A stretch of DNA of 64,000 nt, from the NCBI RefSeq assembly GCF_008831285.2, contig NC_045142.1, positions 24,177,300 to 24,241,299 on the forward strand, read 5' to 3'. The notes below the pieces were generated by a model that worked only from the letters and a program-made list of their open reading frames with translations, was not told the DNA's origin and did no database searches. Below are positions 25,101 to 37,490 of this stretch, in pieces; position 1 is the stretch's first letter, and every line of letters begins with the position of its first letter. Source of the DNA: Nymphaea colorata. Its lineage: Eukaryota > Streptophyta > Magnoliopsida > Nymphaeales > Nymphaeaceae. The position numbers were made by a program, and so were the translations under genes.

Positions 25101-25885
25101 TGTTTGCGTAAAGTATGAATGTTTGATGTTTTTTTCTTTGTATATTAATAAAATGCATTAAAATATGTATGGTGTTTGCATTAGCCATAATTATTTGGTA
25201 CTTTATTTTCTTTGCATATAAATAGAATGCATTCACTCTTTACACTTTCGATATGCATTAGAAGCTGACACGTGTACATTGCGTGGTTATAATGGTTAGA
25301 TAATTTCAGTAGGGTTCAAACTCTTAAAATTTAATGTTTGCGTAAACTATGAATGTTTGATGTTTTTTTCTTTGTATATAAATAGAATGCATAAAAATAT
25401 GAATGATATTTGTATAAGCCATAATTATTTGGTATTTTCTTCTCTTCGCATATAAATATAATGCATTCACTCCTTACACTTTCAATATGTATTAGAAGCC
25501 GAACACGTGTAAAATGCATGTCTATAATGGTTAGACAATTTCAATAGGGTTCAAACTGTTAAAATTTGATGTTTGCGTAAACTATGAATGTTTGATGTTT
25601 TTTTCTTTATATATAAATAAAATGCATTAAAATATGTATGGTATTTCCATTAGCCATAATTATTTATTACTTTCTTTTCTTTGCATATAAATAAAATGCA
25701 TTCAATCTTTGCACTTTCGATATGCATTAGAAGCCGACACGTGTACATTGCCTGGATATAATGGTTAAACAATTTCAAAATAGGGTTCAAGCTCTTAAAA
25801 TTTGATGTTTGTGTAAACTATAAATGTTTGGTGTTTTTTTCCTTTGTATATAAATAAAATGCATTAAAATATGTATAATATATAA
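22160..25885. repeat. satellite array, about 16 units of about 232 bp
   Basis: Head-to-tail units repeat every 230-235 bp (for example GGTTCAAACTCTTAAAAT near 22271, 22503, 22736 and 22970). Each unit has two half-similar modules, both ending in a TATA-like TATATAAATAGAATGCAT. Between units lies GAAGCCGACACGTGTACATT, whose ACGT core is a G-box in many copies. Divergence among units is visible but modest. The array starts next to the terpene-synthase promoter (16745) and ends near 25885. An inverted block of the same family is at 62084-62852. Confidence 0.93.
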
Positions 25886-27031
25886 TCAATAAGTATATAG
25901 AGAAAATGTTAACAACGATAATATTAACTGCAATGATGTTGGAGTAAATCCTCCACAATCCTGAGCAGTTCTTGTTTCCTCAACGAGAACAAGAAGTGAA
26001 ATTTTTCACCTTAAAAAGTTACTCTATTTTTTCTTTTCTCTTTCTAAGAGACTGTTTGATGGGGCAGGGTGTTGTCTTTTCACATATGCACATCAGGTGA
26101 GTTTGCCATTAATGAACTTCAATGCAGTTTGATGATCAGTTTTACACTTCATGCATATTGCTCAACTTGTGTTCCCCAAATGGGGCCATAAAAATAATAT
26201 ATATATATATATATATATATAACCAAATTGGAGAAATTGGCTGGTCGATTCTTCCAAGCAACCCACTTCAAACGTAGCATGTGTCACTTTTTAAATCTTT
26301 CTAGAATTTTTATAAGTTTCTTATGTTTTTAATAATTTTTTAAAGCTTTAGTTAAATTTTTTTAAAAACATTTTCATATTCTTTTCATAAAGATTCAGCC
26401 AAAATGTGAATCGGTCGATTTGCCGACTCAGCAGTGATTCTTGCAACGGTAGGGTGGTGCTGCCTATCGACCAAAAAAGGGAGCTCATGTTAAATTGTAT
26501 CATGTTACGGCTTCTTCTTTTCAGCCTTAGAGATTTTGAGTATTTGGGCAAACGCCAACAACAAACATACAACATTTGTTTACAAGGTGACAGCAAAAGT
26601 GACACCAATTGAAAAAAATTAACCATATGTGAAATTATTTAACTCATTGATAGGGACACAATAATAAACAACCATTAAAATAACAATAAAGTATTACTAT
26701 AGGATAGACCTGCTAACACTCCCATTGCTTAGAATTTTTAATAATAGTTTTAAACCAACTGATTGAGTTTTTCTCTCCCTCTCATATATGTCCCTCTCTT
26801 ATATGGAAAGGAGGTGAAATCTTTTGGTCATTAAGACCTTCATCTAATCATGACTGCTTGATGCACCTGTAAGAGGTCATATGATTTGTTAATTTAAATT
26901 CGGATGAAAAAATTCAGTGATTATATATATATATATATAAAGGCAAAAATGATTTTTTTTCAAAATATATTTCCACAAATTACCAAAATACCCCTTAAGT
27001 TTAATCTGAGCAGCATAACATAGAAATCGTT

Positions 27032-27065
<34 letters not shown>

Positions 27066-28857
27066 GCAAAAATGATTTTTTTCAAAATATATTTCCACAA
27101 ATTACCAAAATACACCTTAAGTTTAATCTGAGCAGCATAATATAGAAATCGTTTTCATTGTTGCACAAGTGTTCATAATCAAATCAGATGCAAACACGTC
27201 TGATCTACTTGGTATCATGTGAAAATAAATCTTCGCCTAATGCAGGAAAAAACACGAGATTTTTAGACGTTAAAGAAACAAATACTTGAGTTTCTTGGTT
27301 TTCTAAAACACCTACAATAGAGAGAGCATTGACGCATGATCATAGAGCAAGTTATGGTTTATATTTTTAGGAGGCAAACAGGCCTGTAATTACAAATGTG
27401 TTATTTATAAATGCCAAAATCGCTTCAAAAGTTCAGAAAGTATATGAGTTAGAAGCAATATATGATTTTTTTTTTCAAATATCAAAGAATGTTTCAAATT
27501 TTAAAAGCTTACTAAAGTTGTGAACCATGTAAATTAAAATAGTTTGAAAGTGCTAAAAAAAATTAACATTAAAATTTGTCACGTTAGTCCAAAAGTTTGC
27601 ATCTCCTATGAAAGTGTAAGAAGGGCAACAAGTTTATAACACAAGAAAAAAATTGAAATGATAATAGAATAAAAGTTTATATGTGAAAAATATAAGTTTA
27701 TAAACCTTGTGAAAGTTTTGAGTTTATTAAGATCAGAAGCAATCTAAAACTGTTTACAAAAGTTTACTAGAAATTTGATAAATTCTTCAAAAAGTTTGAA
27801 GTGTTTGTATAACATGTAAAAAAAACATCGTAAAACAAAAGTAATTGTTAGATTTAACAATTTTCCAAGTAGTGTGAAGAATTTTAACAAAGTCTTTGAT
27901 GAAATATTAGTTTAGAAAAGCTTAAACAATTACAAAAATCTCTCAAAACTGTAAAAATGTTATGGGTTCAAAACCATACTAATAAATTTTTTAAAAATGT
28001 TCATGATTTTACGAAACTTACAAAAGCTGTGTTTTTTGTAAATTAAAAATAGTTGGAAACGCAAGAGTTTCATAAAACTAGAGAAACTTTATCAAACTCA
28101 GATAAATTTCAATTTTCAAATAGTGAAATTCTTCAAAATTGAACAATGTTTTGAGCTTTTGAAAATTTTGAAAATTTCAAGTTAGAATGGTTTTGAGTTT
28201 GTAAGACTTGTTAAAGTTGTAATTTTCATAAAATTAGAAATGGTTTGAAAAATCTAAACAAAGTAACTCCTTGATGAAGTTTGAAAGAATCTATATAAAG
28301 TAACACTTGGATGATCTGGTTTAAAAAAGTCATTTTGCAAAGTCAAATTTTACCAAAATTTGTTTCTTAATCAGTTTCTAAAATTTTGAAGAACACACCC
28401 AAAATAATATTTTTTGTGAAAAAATGTAAGGGGACTAGAATATTCACTTACTTTTAAGAACGAAGGTTTGTGACCATCGTACAAACACAAGCTTTAATCA
28501 ACATTTGCAAAATTTAAAAAATTGAAAAATGTATTAACATTTTGAAAATTTTTAAAACTTTAACATGTTGCTGCAAAAGTTGAGAGGTTTGGGAAGCATG
28601 TGGACGTTGAATTTTGTAGAATGAAAAAAGTTAGTATGTACATATGTTTGAATAGAAATATGTCAAATTAGTTACAAATGAAGTTTGGATGTTTATTAAA
28701 CTTGTAAAAAAATGAGAGTTTTTAAAAGAAAAAAAAAACATTTATAAAGTTTTACAAAATTGTAAAAAGTACAAAACTTTTACAAAAATATAAAAGTGAT
28801 AACCTTTGAAAGCCAAAACAATTGTCAAAACATCTTCAAAGTTCAAAGTACAAACAT
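25886..28857. other. AT-rich intergenic DNA, no supported gene
   Basis: Contains an AT microsatellite (26197-26220), a 123 bp tandem duplication (26939-27160) and a long A/T-rich stretch (27400-28850) full of AAAAGTTTG-like words. No exon or RNA gene could be supported on either strand. Confidence 0.6.
26939..27160. repeat. 123 bp tandem duplication ending in AT runs
   Basis: AAGGCAAAAATGATTTTTTT through GCAGCATAACATAGAAATCG occurs twice with a period of 123 bp, each copy preceded by a TATATA run. Differences are few. Confidence 0.9.
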
Positions 28858-28860
28858 TAA

Positions 28861-29091
28861 GGGCGTGTTTCATGCACCCAGAAAATAAATCCATGCACTT
28901 TTTTACCATGGAAAAAAAATCCCGAAACAAGGATGGAGCAAAATTTTTTCCAACCCATTCAGGTTGTATTTGGTAACTCCAAAAAATATTTCTACAAAAC
29001 ATTTCAAGTGTTTGATAAACATGGAACATTTTAATTTTTATTAAAACTATAAAAAACATACCATTAACACCTAAAAACAACTCAAAACTAA
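28861..29091. mobile_element. Tourist-like element terminus
   Basis: GGGCGTGTTTCATGCACC follows a TAA and resembles the terminal repeat of the Harbinger-like element at 54402 (GGGTGCGTTTGATGC after TAA). The opposite end was not found, so the element is truncated or its far end is diverged. Confidence 0.35.
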
Positions 29092-29121
29092 CCATGGATT
29101 TTTTTTTACTTTCCCCACCCA

Positions 29122-29163
<42 letters not shown>

Positions 29164-30500
29164 AAGATGACAAAAGTTTTTCAAGAGTAATTAATTAATC
29201 CAACAACTAATCTATATCACCAAATTCAAAATTTTTGTACTATCACATGAACAGCCACCAAAGACTACAAATGAATAGAAGGCAGTGCTGAAATCGAACT
29301 TCCATTGAAGAGCAGATGTTTCTAACAAAAATTTCGTGGATATAGGATGTGCGAGACTATAATATAATAAGGAACCATCTTCACCAAGATTGGGGGTGGG
29401 AGCGGAGCCAAATGGTGGTCAGATCAGAGAGATGCCACCTAAGACGGGTATTAGACGGCGAGAAAAAAGACGGGTATAATACATCAAAGTTGTATATCTC
29501 GGAAATAAAACAAGAAAATTAAAACATTTAATAAGTCTTAAAAATTATAAAAAAATAACAATTAAAAAAATGAAAAAAGGAAAAAAAACATATAATACGG
29601 GTATTATATGGGCATTATACTTGTTTTTTGTTTTTTGAAAAACGTGTTTTTCATGTTTTATAAGGTTGACTTATTTTTCACATTTTATACGCATTTTTTT
29701 CAAATAAAACATGTTTTTTGTGACAAACTTTATCCCTTTGCCGTGAGACTATGACCGTAGCTAACTAGTGTTACGGCAGATTGAACTGCCCAAAATAGTT
29801 GAAAGTTATCGGTTACAGCTCTCCAACCCCTTTAGTTGTAGATTAAAGGATCGGACTCTAGGTTAATGAAGTTTCATCCTGTGGTTCATAAACAAACACT
29901 AGATTTTACCACTATATGGAAAAGAGGATTTAAGATCCTTAGTATATGGCTAAAATATCATCCATGAGGTTGGACTTTTTTGTGAGTGCAATCTTAAATC
30001 CATGGATATCATATTCTCAATGGTTTCAGATCACCTTGGATTTCAGATCCAACGCTATCAAACACCTTTTAAGGTTGTGTTTGTTTCACTGCGGCTCTCT
30101 AGGATCTCAATTCCATGGATTTGAAATTGGACCTCCCTCCCCCACCCTCCCCTTAGTGCGACCTTAAATCCATGGTTTTTAACATGTAGTATGGATTTTA
30201 AGTCCATGCTATTGAGATCCAAACTGAATGTTATGCAACCGTGGATCTTAAATCCAAGGTTTTCAAACTCAGCCATTGGCATTAATAGTAACCAATTACA
30301 ACTTTCATTAGATCCAAACAGCACTTGGATTCTTACTAATTACCCAATGTTCAAATTTTTTTATTCATTAATATTAGCAGTCATACGATTGAATTTGGAG
30401 TGATTATATAACAGGATTCTTTCATTGTAGTTCATTAATCAATAAGAATGAGAAATTTTACTATTTGATGAATGAATTTCTACTGTTTGACAAATGAATT
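29092..30500 (-). repeat. left arm of a dispersed inverted repeat (partner 57783-59283)
   Basis: Three blocks match the reverse complement of 57783-59283: the CT tract plus CACATGAACAGCCACCAAAG region, the GATTGGGGGTGGGAGCGGAG to GACGGGTATTAGACGGCGAG region, and the CACTGCGGCTCTCTAGGATC region to TTTGACAAATGAATTC. About 29740-29880 differs between arms. No transposase frame is present. Probably two copies of one non-autonomous element, 27 kb apart. Confidence 0.8.
29125..29154. repeat. (CT)n microsatellite
   Basis: A CT run that is also present, as GA, in the inverted partner near 59233-59250. Confidence 0.9.
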
Positions 30501-31561
30501 CCGGACATTCAAAAAGTTCAAAATATTTCTCGATGTGAAATGGGAAGCGAAAAATTTGATTGGGGGAAATTATCTCAAAATATAGTGTATGCCTTCAAAC
30601 TTCTTCTGATCATTAGAAATAGTGTCATGAGTCCACTGAGGAAAATAGGCTTCACTAGGAAGATCCATCAACTGGACCAATTTTTTCAATGAGGAAAATT
30701 CTTTTTGTCCAGCACACACAAGTGGCCCCCATGACAATTGACAAGTCCTAGCTACGTTACCAGCTGGGCCCCACGGATAATGACATGGAAAAGAAGAAGC
30801 CTAGTAGAAAACAATGTTTTCAGAAAGACTACAACAAAGCAAGCGATGGGTTTCCAAAAGGCAAACATAAATTGGGAAGTTTATTGAAAAGAAAGCAAGT
30901 GACGAATTTGAACTTCTTGTCTGATGTCCCCATAAGCCATGGTGGGTAGAGTTTTGGTATACAAACTATGAGAATATAAAATAAGTAAAATAAATAAATA
31001 ATATTTTCTTGTGATTGCCAACTGAGCAATCAATTTTGGTTGACTGGACCCTAGCTTCATATATATTTTTTTTAAATTTACATGTAAATTTAAAAAAAAT
31101 ACATGTAAATTAAAAAAAATTACTTACCTTATATAAAAATTTAAGAAATGATATGGTATTTTAGCAGGTACCCTTTCTACCTTTTCTACATCATCGTCGT
31201 GGTGTGAAGTATTCTTTCTACCTAGAGTCGATGGTGCCCTCCTCTTACCAATTGATCGTTGGCTACTAAGGATTCAGCATCAACTGCAGCATTGGCAACC
31301 CCATCCTCACCCTCTGGAGCGATGTCTACCTAGTGAAGCGATTTTTTTTATGCTATACAATTATTCGAGTATGTTGTACACATTAATAACTAAATTGCAA
31401 TAATAATATATATATGCTTATTCTGTTATATATATTAAATTAAAAATAATAATAATAAAATATTCTCACCGTACCACTGTACTTAAATTTTTGAGATGTA
31501 CTGCTTCGACACCCACACCTGCACCCGGCACTCAGGTGCTTGAGTAGCCAATATTACAGCT
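30501..31561. other. intergenic with inverted copy of the 11.7 kb repeat
   Basis: Apart from 30784-31000 (inverted copy of 11650-11887) nothing coding could be supported. The stretch is AT-rich at 31050-31140 and 31370-31470. Confidence 0.5.
30784..31000 (-). repeat. dispersed repeat, partner of 11650-11887
   Basis: Reverse-complement match to 11650-11887 from the CCTAGTAGAAAACAATG end to the AT-rich TATTTATTTT end, with few differences. Confidence 0.8.
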
Positions 31562-31796
31562 CCTACGTCCTTACTCCATATCAAGAGTCATTGAGCGCCC
31601 AGTGGTTGCCGGCTTGCAACAGGTCCGTGGTGGTTCCCTTCCACGGGCCATGTCAATATCCCCAACAACGGCAACTTCCCGATGGCCCTTAAGAGTGGAT
31701 TCATGCTGGACTGGAGCCAGCCGGCGCTCTGCAACAGCTGTGAAGCAACCCAAAGGTTGCTGTGGGCAAAAGACGACCATAAAGCACTTCGTTTGC
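31562..31796 (+). pseudogene. LRK10L/WAK-type receptor kinase ectodomain fragment
   Basis: The plus strand reads LKSGFMLDWSQPALCNSCEAT, then after a frame change KGCCGQKTTIKHFVCF. This matches the cysteine-rich C-terminal part of the extracellular domain in LRK10-like and wall-associated kinases (G-F-x-L-x-W ... C-x2-C-E ... G-x-C-G ... F-x-C-x-C). The frame breaks at least once and the fragment stops at the foldback element beginning at 31797. No kinase domain is attached. A kinase-domain fragment of the same class lies at 57150-57773; common origin is possible but not shown. Confidence 0.6.
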
Positions 31797-32437
31797 TTCT
31801 CACAAAAAACACGTCTTATTGGAAAATGATGCTTATAATACGCCAAAACATTATCAGTCATATAAAACCCATACAAAACACACTTTTTTTAAAAAACATG
31901 AAAAAAACCATTGTCAGAAAAAGATGAGTATAATACGGCAAAATTGTATATCACAGGAATAAAACGAAAAAATCTCAGCAAATTTTTAAAAAAATTAAAA
32001 CATTTAAATCCTAAAAATTATAAAAAAATAAAAAATCATAAAAAATATGAAAAAAATGCAAAAAAATGAGTACAACGTGTGTTTTTTCACGTTTTTTTAT
32101 TTTTTGACATTTTTTTAAAAGACGCGTTTTGTACGAATATTATATGGCTGACTATGTTTTGCCATATTACAACTTCATGGATGAGTATAATATGGCAAAA
32201 CATAGTCACTCGTATAATACTCGTACAAAACGCGTTTTTTTAAAAAAAAAACATCAAAAAAAATGTAAAAAGAACACGTATTATAACATTTTTTTTGCAT
32301 TTTTTAAATATTTTTATTATTTTTATAATTTTTAGGATTTATTAAATATTTTAAATTTTTTAAAAATTTGCCGAGATTTTTTCGTTTTATTTCCGTGATA
32401 TACAATTTTACCGTATTATACTCGTCTTTTTTCAATG
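31797..32437. mobile_element. AT-rich foldback MITE with TATAATACG ends
   Basis: Starts CACAAAAAACACGTCTTATT. From about 31922 to 32165 it is the reverse complement of about 32188 to 32433, with the centre near 32177. The arms hold GAGTATAATACGGCAAAATT, poly-A/T blocks and the CAAAACGCG/CGCGTTTTG motif. It is the same family as 57355-57682 and the AT-rich parts of the 29.1/57.8 kb inverted repeat. There is no coding capacity. Confidence 0.75.
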
Positions 32438-33389
32438 GTACTACTAGGGATACTGGCACAACTGATGATTGAGGTGATGGACAGAATTTGGTGAGAGTTA
32501 CATGAGAGTGAATTGCAGCAAGAAGCACCTGATTTGCCAACATCAATTGTTGCCATTTTAGTGGAAACAAAGGAAGTACAACAGAGAAAAAAAGACTGAA
32601 AGTATGGATTTGAAAGAAAGATGGACACTGCAATTCCAGTATAAAAGTCGAAGCAGAAGATTGGAGAAAGAAAGGAAAGTCTGAAAAATCAAAATCAAAG
32701 AGAAACCTATAGGCCGGAACTATAGCCGTAATTGGAAGAAAGAATTACCATACGAAAAAGATTTAAGAAGACATTCCACACGGCCAAATTGGTGGAACGA
32801 TAAGAAACCAATGAAGGTACAGGCCGGGAAGCATGCAGCTTTATAGCCGACGACATTGGAGCACTGTTGTCAATGTCGGTCCGCATGGGCTGCATTTCTT
32901 TATTTTCTCATTTTAAAATCAATTTTAAGTAAACAGACCATTGGCCAATACTTTGGCATGGCAAAGTGATACGTTTTACTTTTTGTCTGTTATTTTATTT
33001 TTAAATTAATTGCTCTTGAGTATATATATATATATATACAAATGGTAACTTTTGAATTTTAGTGGATTTATTTTTGAGATAAAATAGAAGGAATCATTTC
33101 ATCATTTCATTCAATACGTGAAAAACAGAGCAAGTTCGCTTTTTCGGTGTACATTCTAATTACTATCTTGAGTTGGGAATTGAAGTTTTTGGTGTAAATG
33201 ATCTTTCCCCGTCACCAGTTTCCATTATCTTGATGTCATTGGCAAATGCTGATACAGACAATATGCCCTGAAGGATAATAAGCCAGTCAGAGCAATTTAT
33301 TTCCATTCTCTAGAAAGATCCAAGTTTCCTGCCAGTTTCATGCTTTGAAACTCCCTTTTTCTTGCAACAAAATATGACATACATATGAT

Positions 33390-33390
<1 letters not shown>
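32438..33390. other. intergenic, no supported gene
   Basis: Several short open frames occur, none resembling a known protein. There is a short AT run at 33019-33038. Nothing else is supported. Confidence 0.5.
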
Positions 33391-33428
<38 letters not shown>

Positions 33429-33735
33429 ATTGTAGTATCCACTCTCTTCTCTGGAAAGACCGAGCATCTATAAAGACATAATATATATATCAAAGACACA
33501 TAACATGATATATATATCATGTCATATGTCCTTATAGATGCTGGGTCTTTCCACAGAAGAGAGCGGATACAAAAGAGGGAGAGAGAGAGAATCATATATA
33601 TGTCCTTATACATGCTTGGTGTTTCTAGAGAAGAGAGTGGATCAAATATATGTGGAGAGAGAGAGAGAGAGAGTCATATTTATGTCATCATATGTTCGTA
33701 TAGATGCTCGGTCTTTCTAGAGAAGAGAGTGGATG
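33391..33735. repeat. CT/GA microsatellite plus palindromic minisatellite
   Basis: A (CT)n run (33391-33426) is followed by TATCCACTCTCTTCTCTGGA (inverted) and three direct copies of a unit of about 75-90 bp starting at TGCTGGG (33539), TGCTTGG (33613) and TGCTCGG (33703). Each contains AGAAGAGAGTGGAT and a GA tract. The inverted copy at 33432-33480 pairs with 33527-33573 to form a hairpin. Confidence 0.8.
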
Positions 33736-33825
33736 CAATAATTTGAAATATGTTGTTCCGAGAGTCGGTGGTGACAGTGCTAGATGACTCAAAAGCATAA
33801 ATAGTCATAGCAATTCATTTCATTA

Positions 33826-34215
33826 GGGGGCGTTTGATGGCATTGAATTTTGATTATAGAATTAAAATTCTGGAAACAAAATTTCAGTTCAACTAGGATT
33901 AGAATGAAAATTCTAGCTATCATTTTCATTTGTGTTTGATAGTTTGGAATTTTGACTATAGAATTGAAGACGACTTATTTGACAAAACGTAAATTAAGTT
34001 TGTAAACTTGATGAACTAAAACCGTCATGACATGTGCTTAGATGAAAAAATTCTAAAATTCTTGAATCGTAATTTCACCCCTTAAGGTAGAATCATAATT
34101 CTAGAATTTTGATTCAAGAATGGGCCTATAATTCCAAAATTAAAATTCTTTGTTTGGCAACACAATTCCCATTTAATCAAAAATGAAAATTTTAATTCTA
34201 GAGTTCCACAATTCC
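33826..34215. mobile_element. Tourist-like element, one clear terminus
   Basis: GGGGGCGTTTGATGGCATTG follows TTA (33823-33825), the Harbinger/Tourist target motif. The interior is AT-rich, with repeated AATTCTAGAATTTTGATT words on both strands. The right terminus is not identifiable; 34215 is an estimate. Confidence 0.4.
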
Positions 34216-36880
34216 TACCTCATCATACACCTCCTTAATGGCTCCAATATCTTCTTGCAGGCCAGTAGGCCCCAACATTCCATTTGGCCAACAAAAGTGA
34301 ACCTGTCATGAAAGATTTTCTTAAATTCTTTTCTTGTCTCTTTTCCATTAAAGGCTCTGTACAAATTGACATTGCCCTAAACATAGTGATTCTAATACAG
34401 TTTCCTAAAGGAAGAGTGGTTCATTTTATTGCCCCTATGTCCTTCATCCTCAGAATTTACAGAGCTTGCTTCGTGACCTATTAACAATAAGTAGACCACA
34501 TTGCCACCCAGTGTGCTACAATTGCTTGATAGCATATTTTATAACATATTTGGTTTCCTGAAGAGAGACAAGATTATGACAGCAACTGTGCCTCTGGCAC
34601 TTATCTAATATCACCCTGAAAATCAATAGCACTCCCTCATTTTAATCTCAATAGAGCCTTTTTCAACTTAAATTAAAGTAGAAGAGTTCCATTTTTTTCA
34701 TAACCACTTCTGCTTTGCACTTCAAAACAATAAGCAAGGAAAAATAAATAAATAAAAAATCTGGGGCACTTATAGAAGGAAAAATTGAAGCCCCACAGGC
34801 GACCAATGATAAGAGTGACTAAGCCAAGGGTTATTTGTAGTGATATTTTGACTATGTTCAGACCTCCACCTCCGAGTACAAATTCATGATTTTTATAATG
34901 TAATATGGATTGCCTCAAGAACCATAGCATAGCTGGTCGGCCTTGCAAGCCAAAAGTCTGATCTCCAACTGGATGATTGCTAGTCTCCTGCATTGCTAAG
35001 GAATGTACTACTGTCTTCTACCCAAGTTACAAGGCAGCCCTAGATCATTGATATAGAAAATGAGTTGGGGGCACATATAAACCTTTTTCCTTGCATGAAC
35101 ATTTTCCATCAGAATGATCATATGCACAGGAAACTTCAAGCCTCCGCATTCAACTGTGTATATGTGCCTTATGTATAAATAAGTTTGCATCTAATGGATG
35201 CAATTCGACTTCAACTCAGGCATGAGGCAGGTGAGGTCTCACACGGAGCCCATTCTTTGAAACCTTAATTCGGCTTTGAACATCTGGTGAACTTAGGTCT
35301 AGTTGCATAGCTCCAGAGAGCCAGGTTACTGTCTCATAGTCAATTGAAAATTTTTTAATAATATTTTAGGGAATCCTGAGAAAAAATTTCTAGCTCCACC
35401 ACTGCTTTCAACTCTAACTCTAAGATGATTTTTGGTTTTCGAGAAGTTGGATATGGGCATCTTTCAAATTTGTGATCTTCTGTGAACTGGGTTTGATTTC
35501 ACATCCAACCACTGATATCTTTCAAAATCTAGTCTGCAAGCCCTGCCCTTCGGCTTTTGAAAGGTGGGAGGGTTCCTTCTCTCTTCTTCCCAATTTTGCG
35601 TGGATTTTGACCCTTTGTGCGCTATACACAGATGAATGTCAACTTTTTGGGACATAGGTGCAGCAGCCCTTAGCACTGCTAATATATGGTCAAAGCCATC
35701 TTTGATAGCGCCAATGCACCAAGTTATTTTCTTTTCTGATGTTAGCTTCATTCAAATTTATCCAGGATCAATCTCAACTTTTCGCATAACTTTTTTCTGA
35801 AACCTTTTAATATTATTTTGACTCATTCTATTATTATCTTCTTCAACTTTTCAATTACGACTTCTTTATTATGTGTTGTTAATAACTTCAAAATCTTATT
35901 TCACCCAAGGTCCTTGAAAATGTTCCTTACGTATATGCATCCACACCCATGTAAATAAACAAGTAATCAAAGTTTTATCCACTGTGTGAATGTTTGCAGC
36001 TATTATATTCCCATATTAGCCTCCGCACTTAATTTTTCAAAAGATTTTGACGGTCATCCATTTCAATCTTCATACTCATGCTGTCCCCCATGATTGCACA
36101 TGTATCTGCTCGACAAAGTTGAGAAAATGTGCCCAAACAGAAGGTCATCTTGGAATTACATGCCACACCCACTCTAGAACATAGCTAATATTTGATCTCA
36201 CAAATCCACGTCATGCAGATATAGCATGCATATAACTTGAAGCAAATATGAAACTGACAAAGATCCTACACAAGGCCTTCATGGAGAATATTAAACCCAT
36301 ATTAGACACTTGTCTGCCCTTTCATGATCATGCCATTTATTTTGAAGTCAATTAAAAATTAGTTGGTCTCAGAATTCTTAATATGTAAACTGTGATTATC
36401 TGTATTCAGTTGCAAAATAATAATTTGGAGCTCAAACACTATATTATATGCAGTATTCAAATGTGGTTCTTGTGTCTTACGTTTGACAAACATCCACTAA
36501 TGGTGTGGGTTATAGCTTGCACCAATTTCCTTACCCATGGATAATTTTTAACCTGCTAAATGCTAAAATACAATGTTGCCAAAAGCATTGTCAATATGAT
36601 ATGCATTATCTACTTATCTGTCTAAATTCAGGGTAAGAAAATGGATGAGTGACTTTTAGACTTATCCTTTTCTTTTTATGGATAAGACAATGATGTTATC
36701 ATAAGCACTCAAGAAATTTCAACGTGCAGTTACAAGAACTGAAACAGATATACAGTAGCTGCAAAGTGAAGAACATTCTAACAAAACTATTTATCTTTGT
36801 ATTAGAAATTTAGAACAGAAACTGCAATGCAAAAAGCGTTGCTCAATCAATAAACTTTACAGTTTAAGGAACATATCTAC
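34216..36880. other. intergenic or downstream intron of the nexin locus, no supported exon
   Basis: If the sorting-nexin gene were complete, exons for the nexin C-terminal domain should lie here or further left on the minus strand. I looked for the conserved domain words on the minus strand and did not find them. Open frames are short and unlike known proteins. Confidence 0.5.
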
Positions 36881-37490
36881 CTCAGGTGGGACTCTGGTAG
36901 GATCTTCCAAAAGATGGGAAGGTATAACTGTATCTGCTACACGATGTGTGTCAGACTGCTGATTTCTCAAAGAGCCCATGCTACTTGAACTATCATATCT
37001 TCTTGAACTATCATATCGTTTGACTACTCGTGGTGGAAACTGCCTAGAATCCAATTCATTGTCTGAGTGCCATCCATTAGGTCGGGAACTTGACCCCATT
37101 TCTTCAAGGGTAGCCCCACTTACATGGTCCTCATCTTCAGATGCACTACGAGATATTTCCCTCTGTTATAGCTTAAACTTTGCTGTTGTAGGTCTTCAGT
37201 CAGGGAGATTCCAGAACTTCTTGTTGTTAATGAAGAACTATCAGGTGAACCAACTACTTTGCGTATGAGTCCATTCACCCCCTTGAACTGACGAACAATG
37301 TCATCCATTGCATCATCTACATTAACTGCTCAATGCAAATTGCAAAGACTTGAGTTTGAAAATCTGAAAGGTGAAACTAATCAAACAAACGGATGCTAAT
37401 TAACAAGCAACATTTGTGAATTGCAGAATTTGAATGACAGATAGGATCCGAACATGAAAAATAGCTGCACCATAAGTCAGCATTCATGCT

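Noticed and set aside
22160-25885. Regularly spaced repeats considered as a CRISPR array
   Set aside because: Units are about 232 bp, contiguous, without unique spacers, in a plant genome: a satellite.
32304-32895. Minus-strand frames of 60-109 codons
   Set aside because: No recognisable domain, no splice support, and partial overlap with a foldback MITE.
34673-35751. Minus-strand frames of 60-106 codons considered as missing nexin-C exons
   Set aside because: None contains the conserved words of that domain, and frames are not bounded by matching splice sites.
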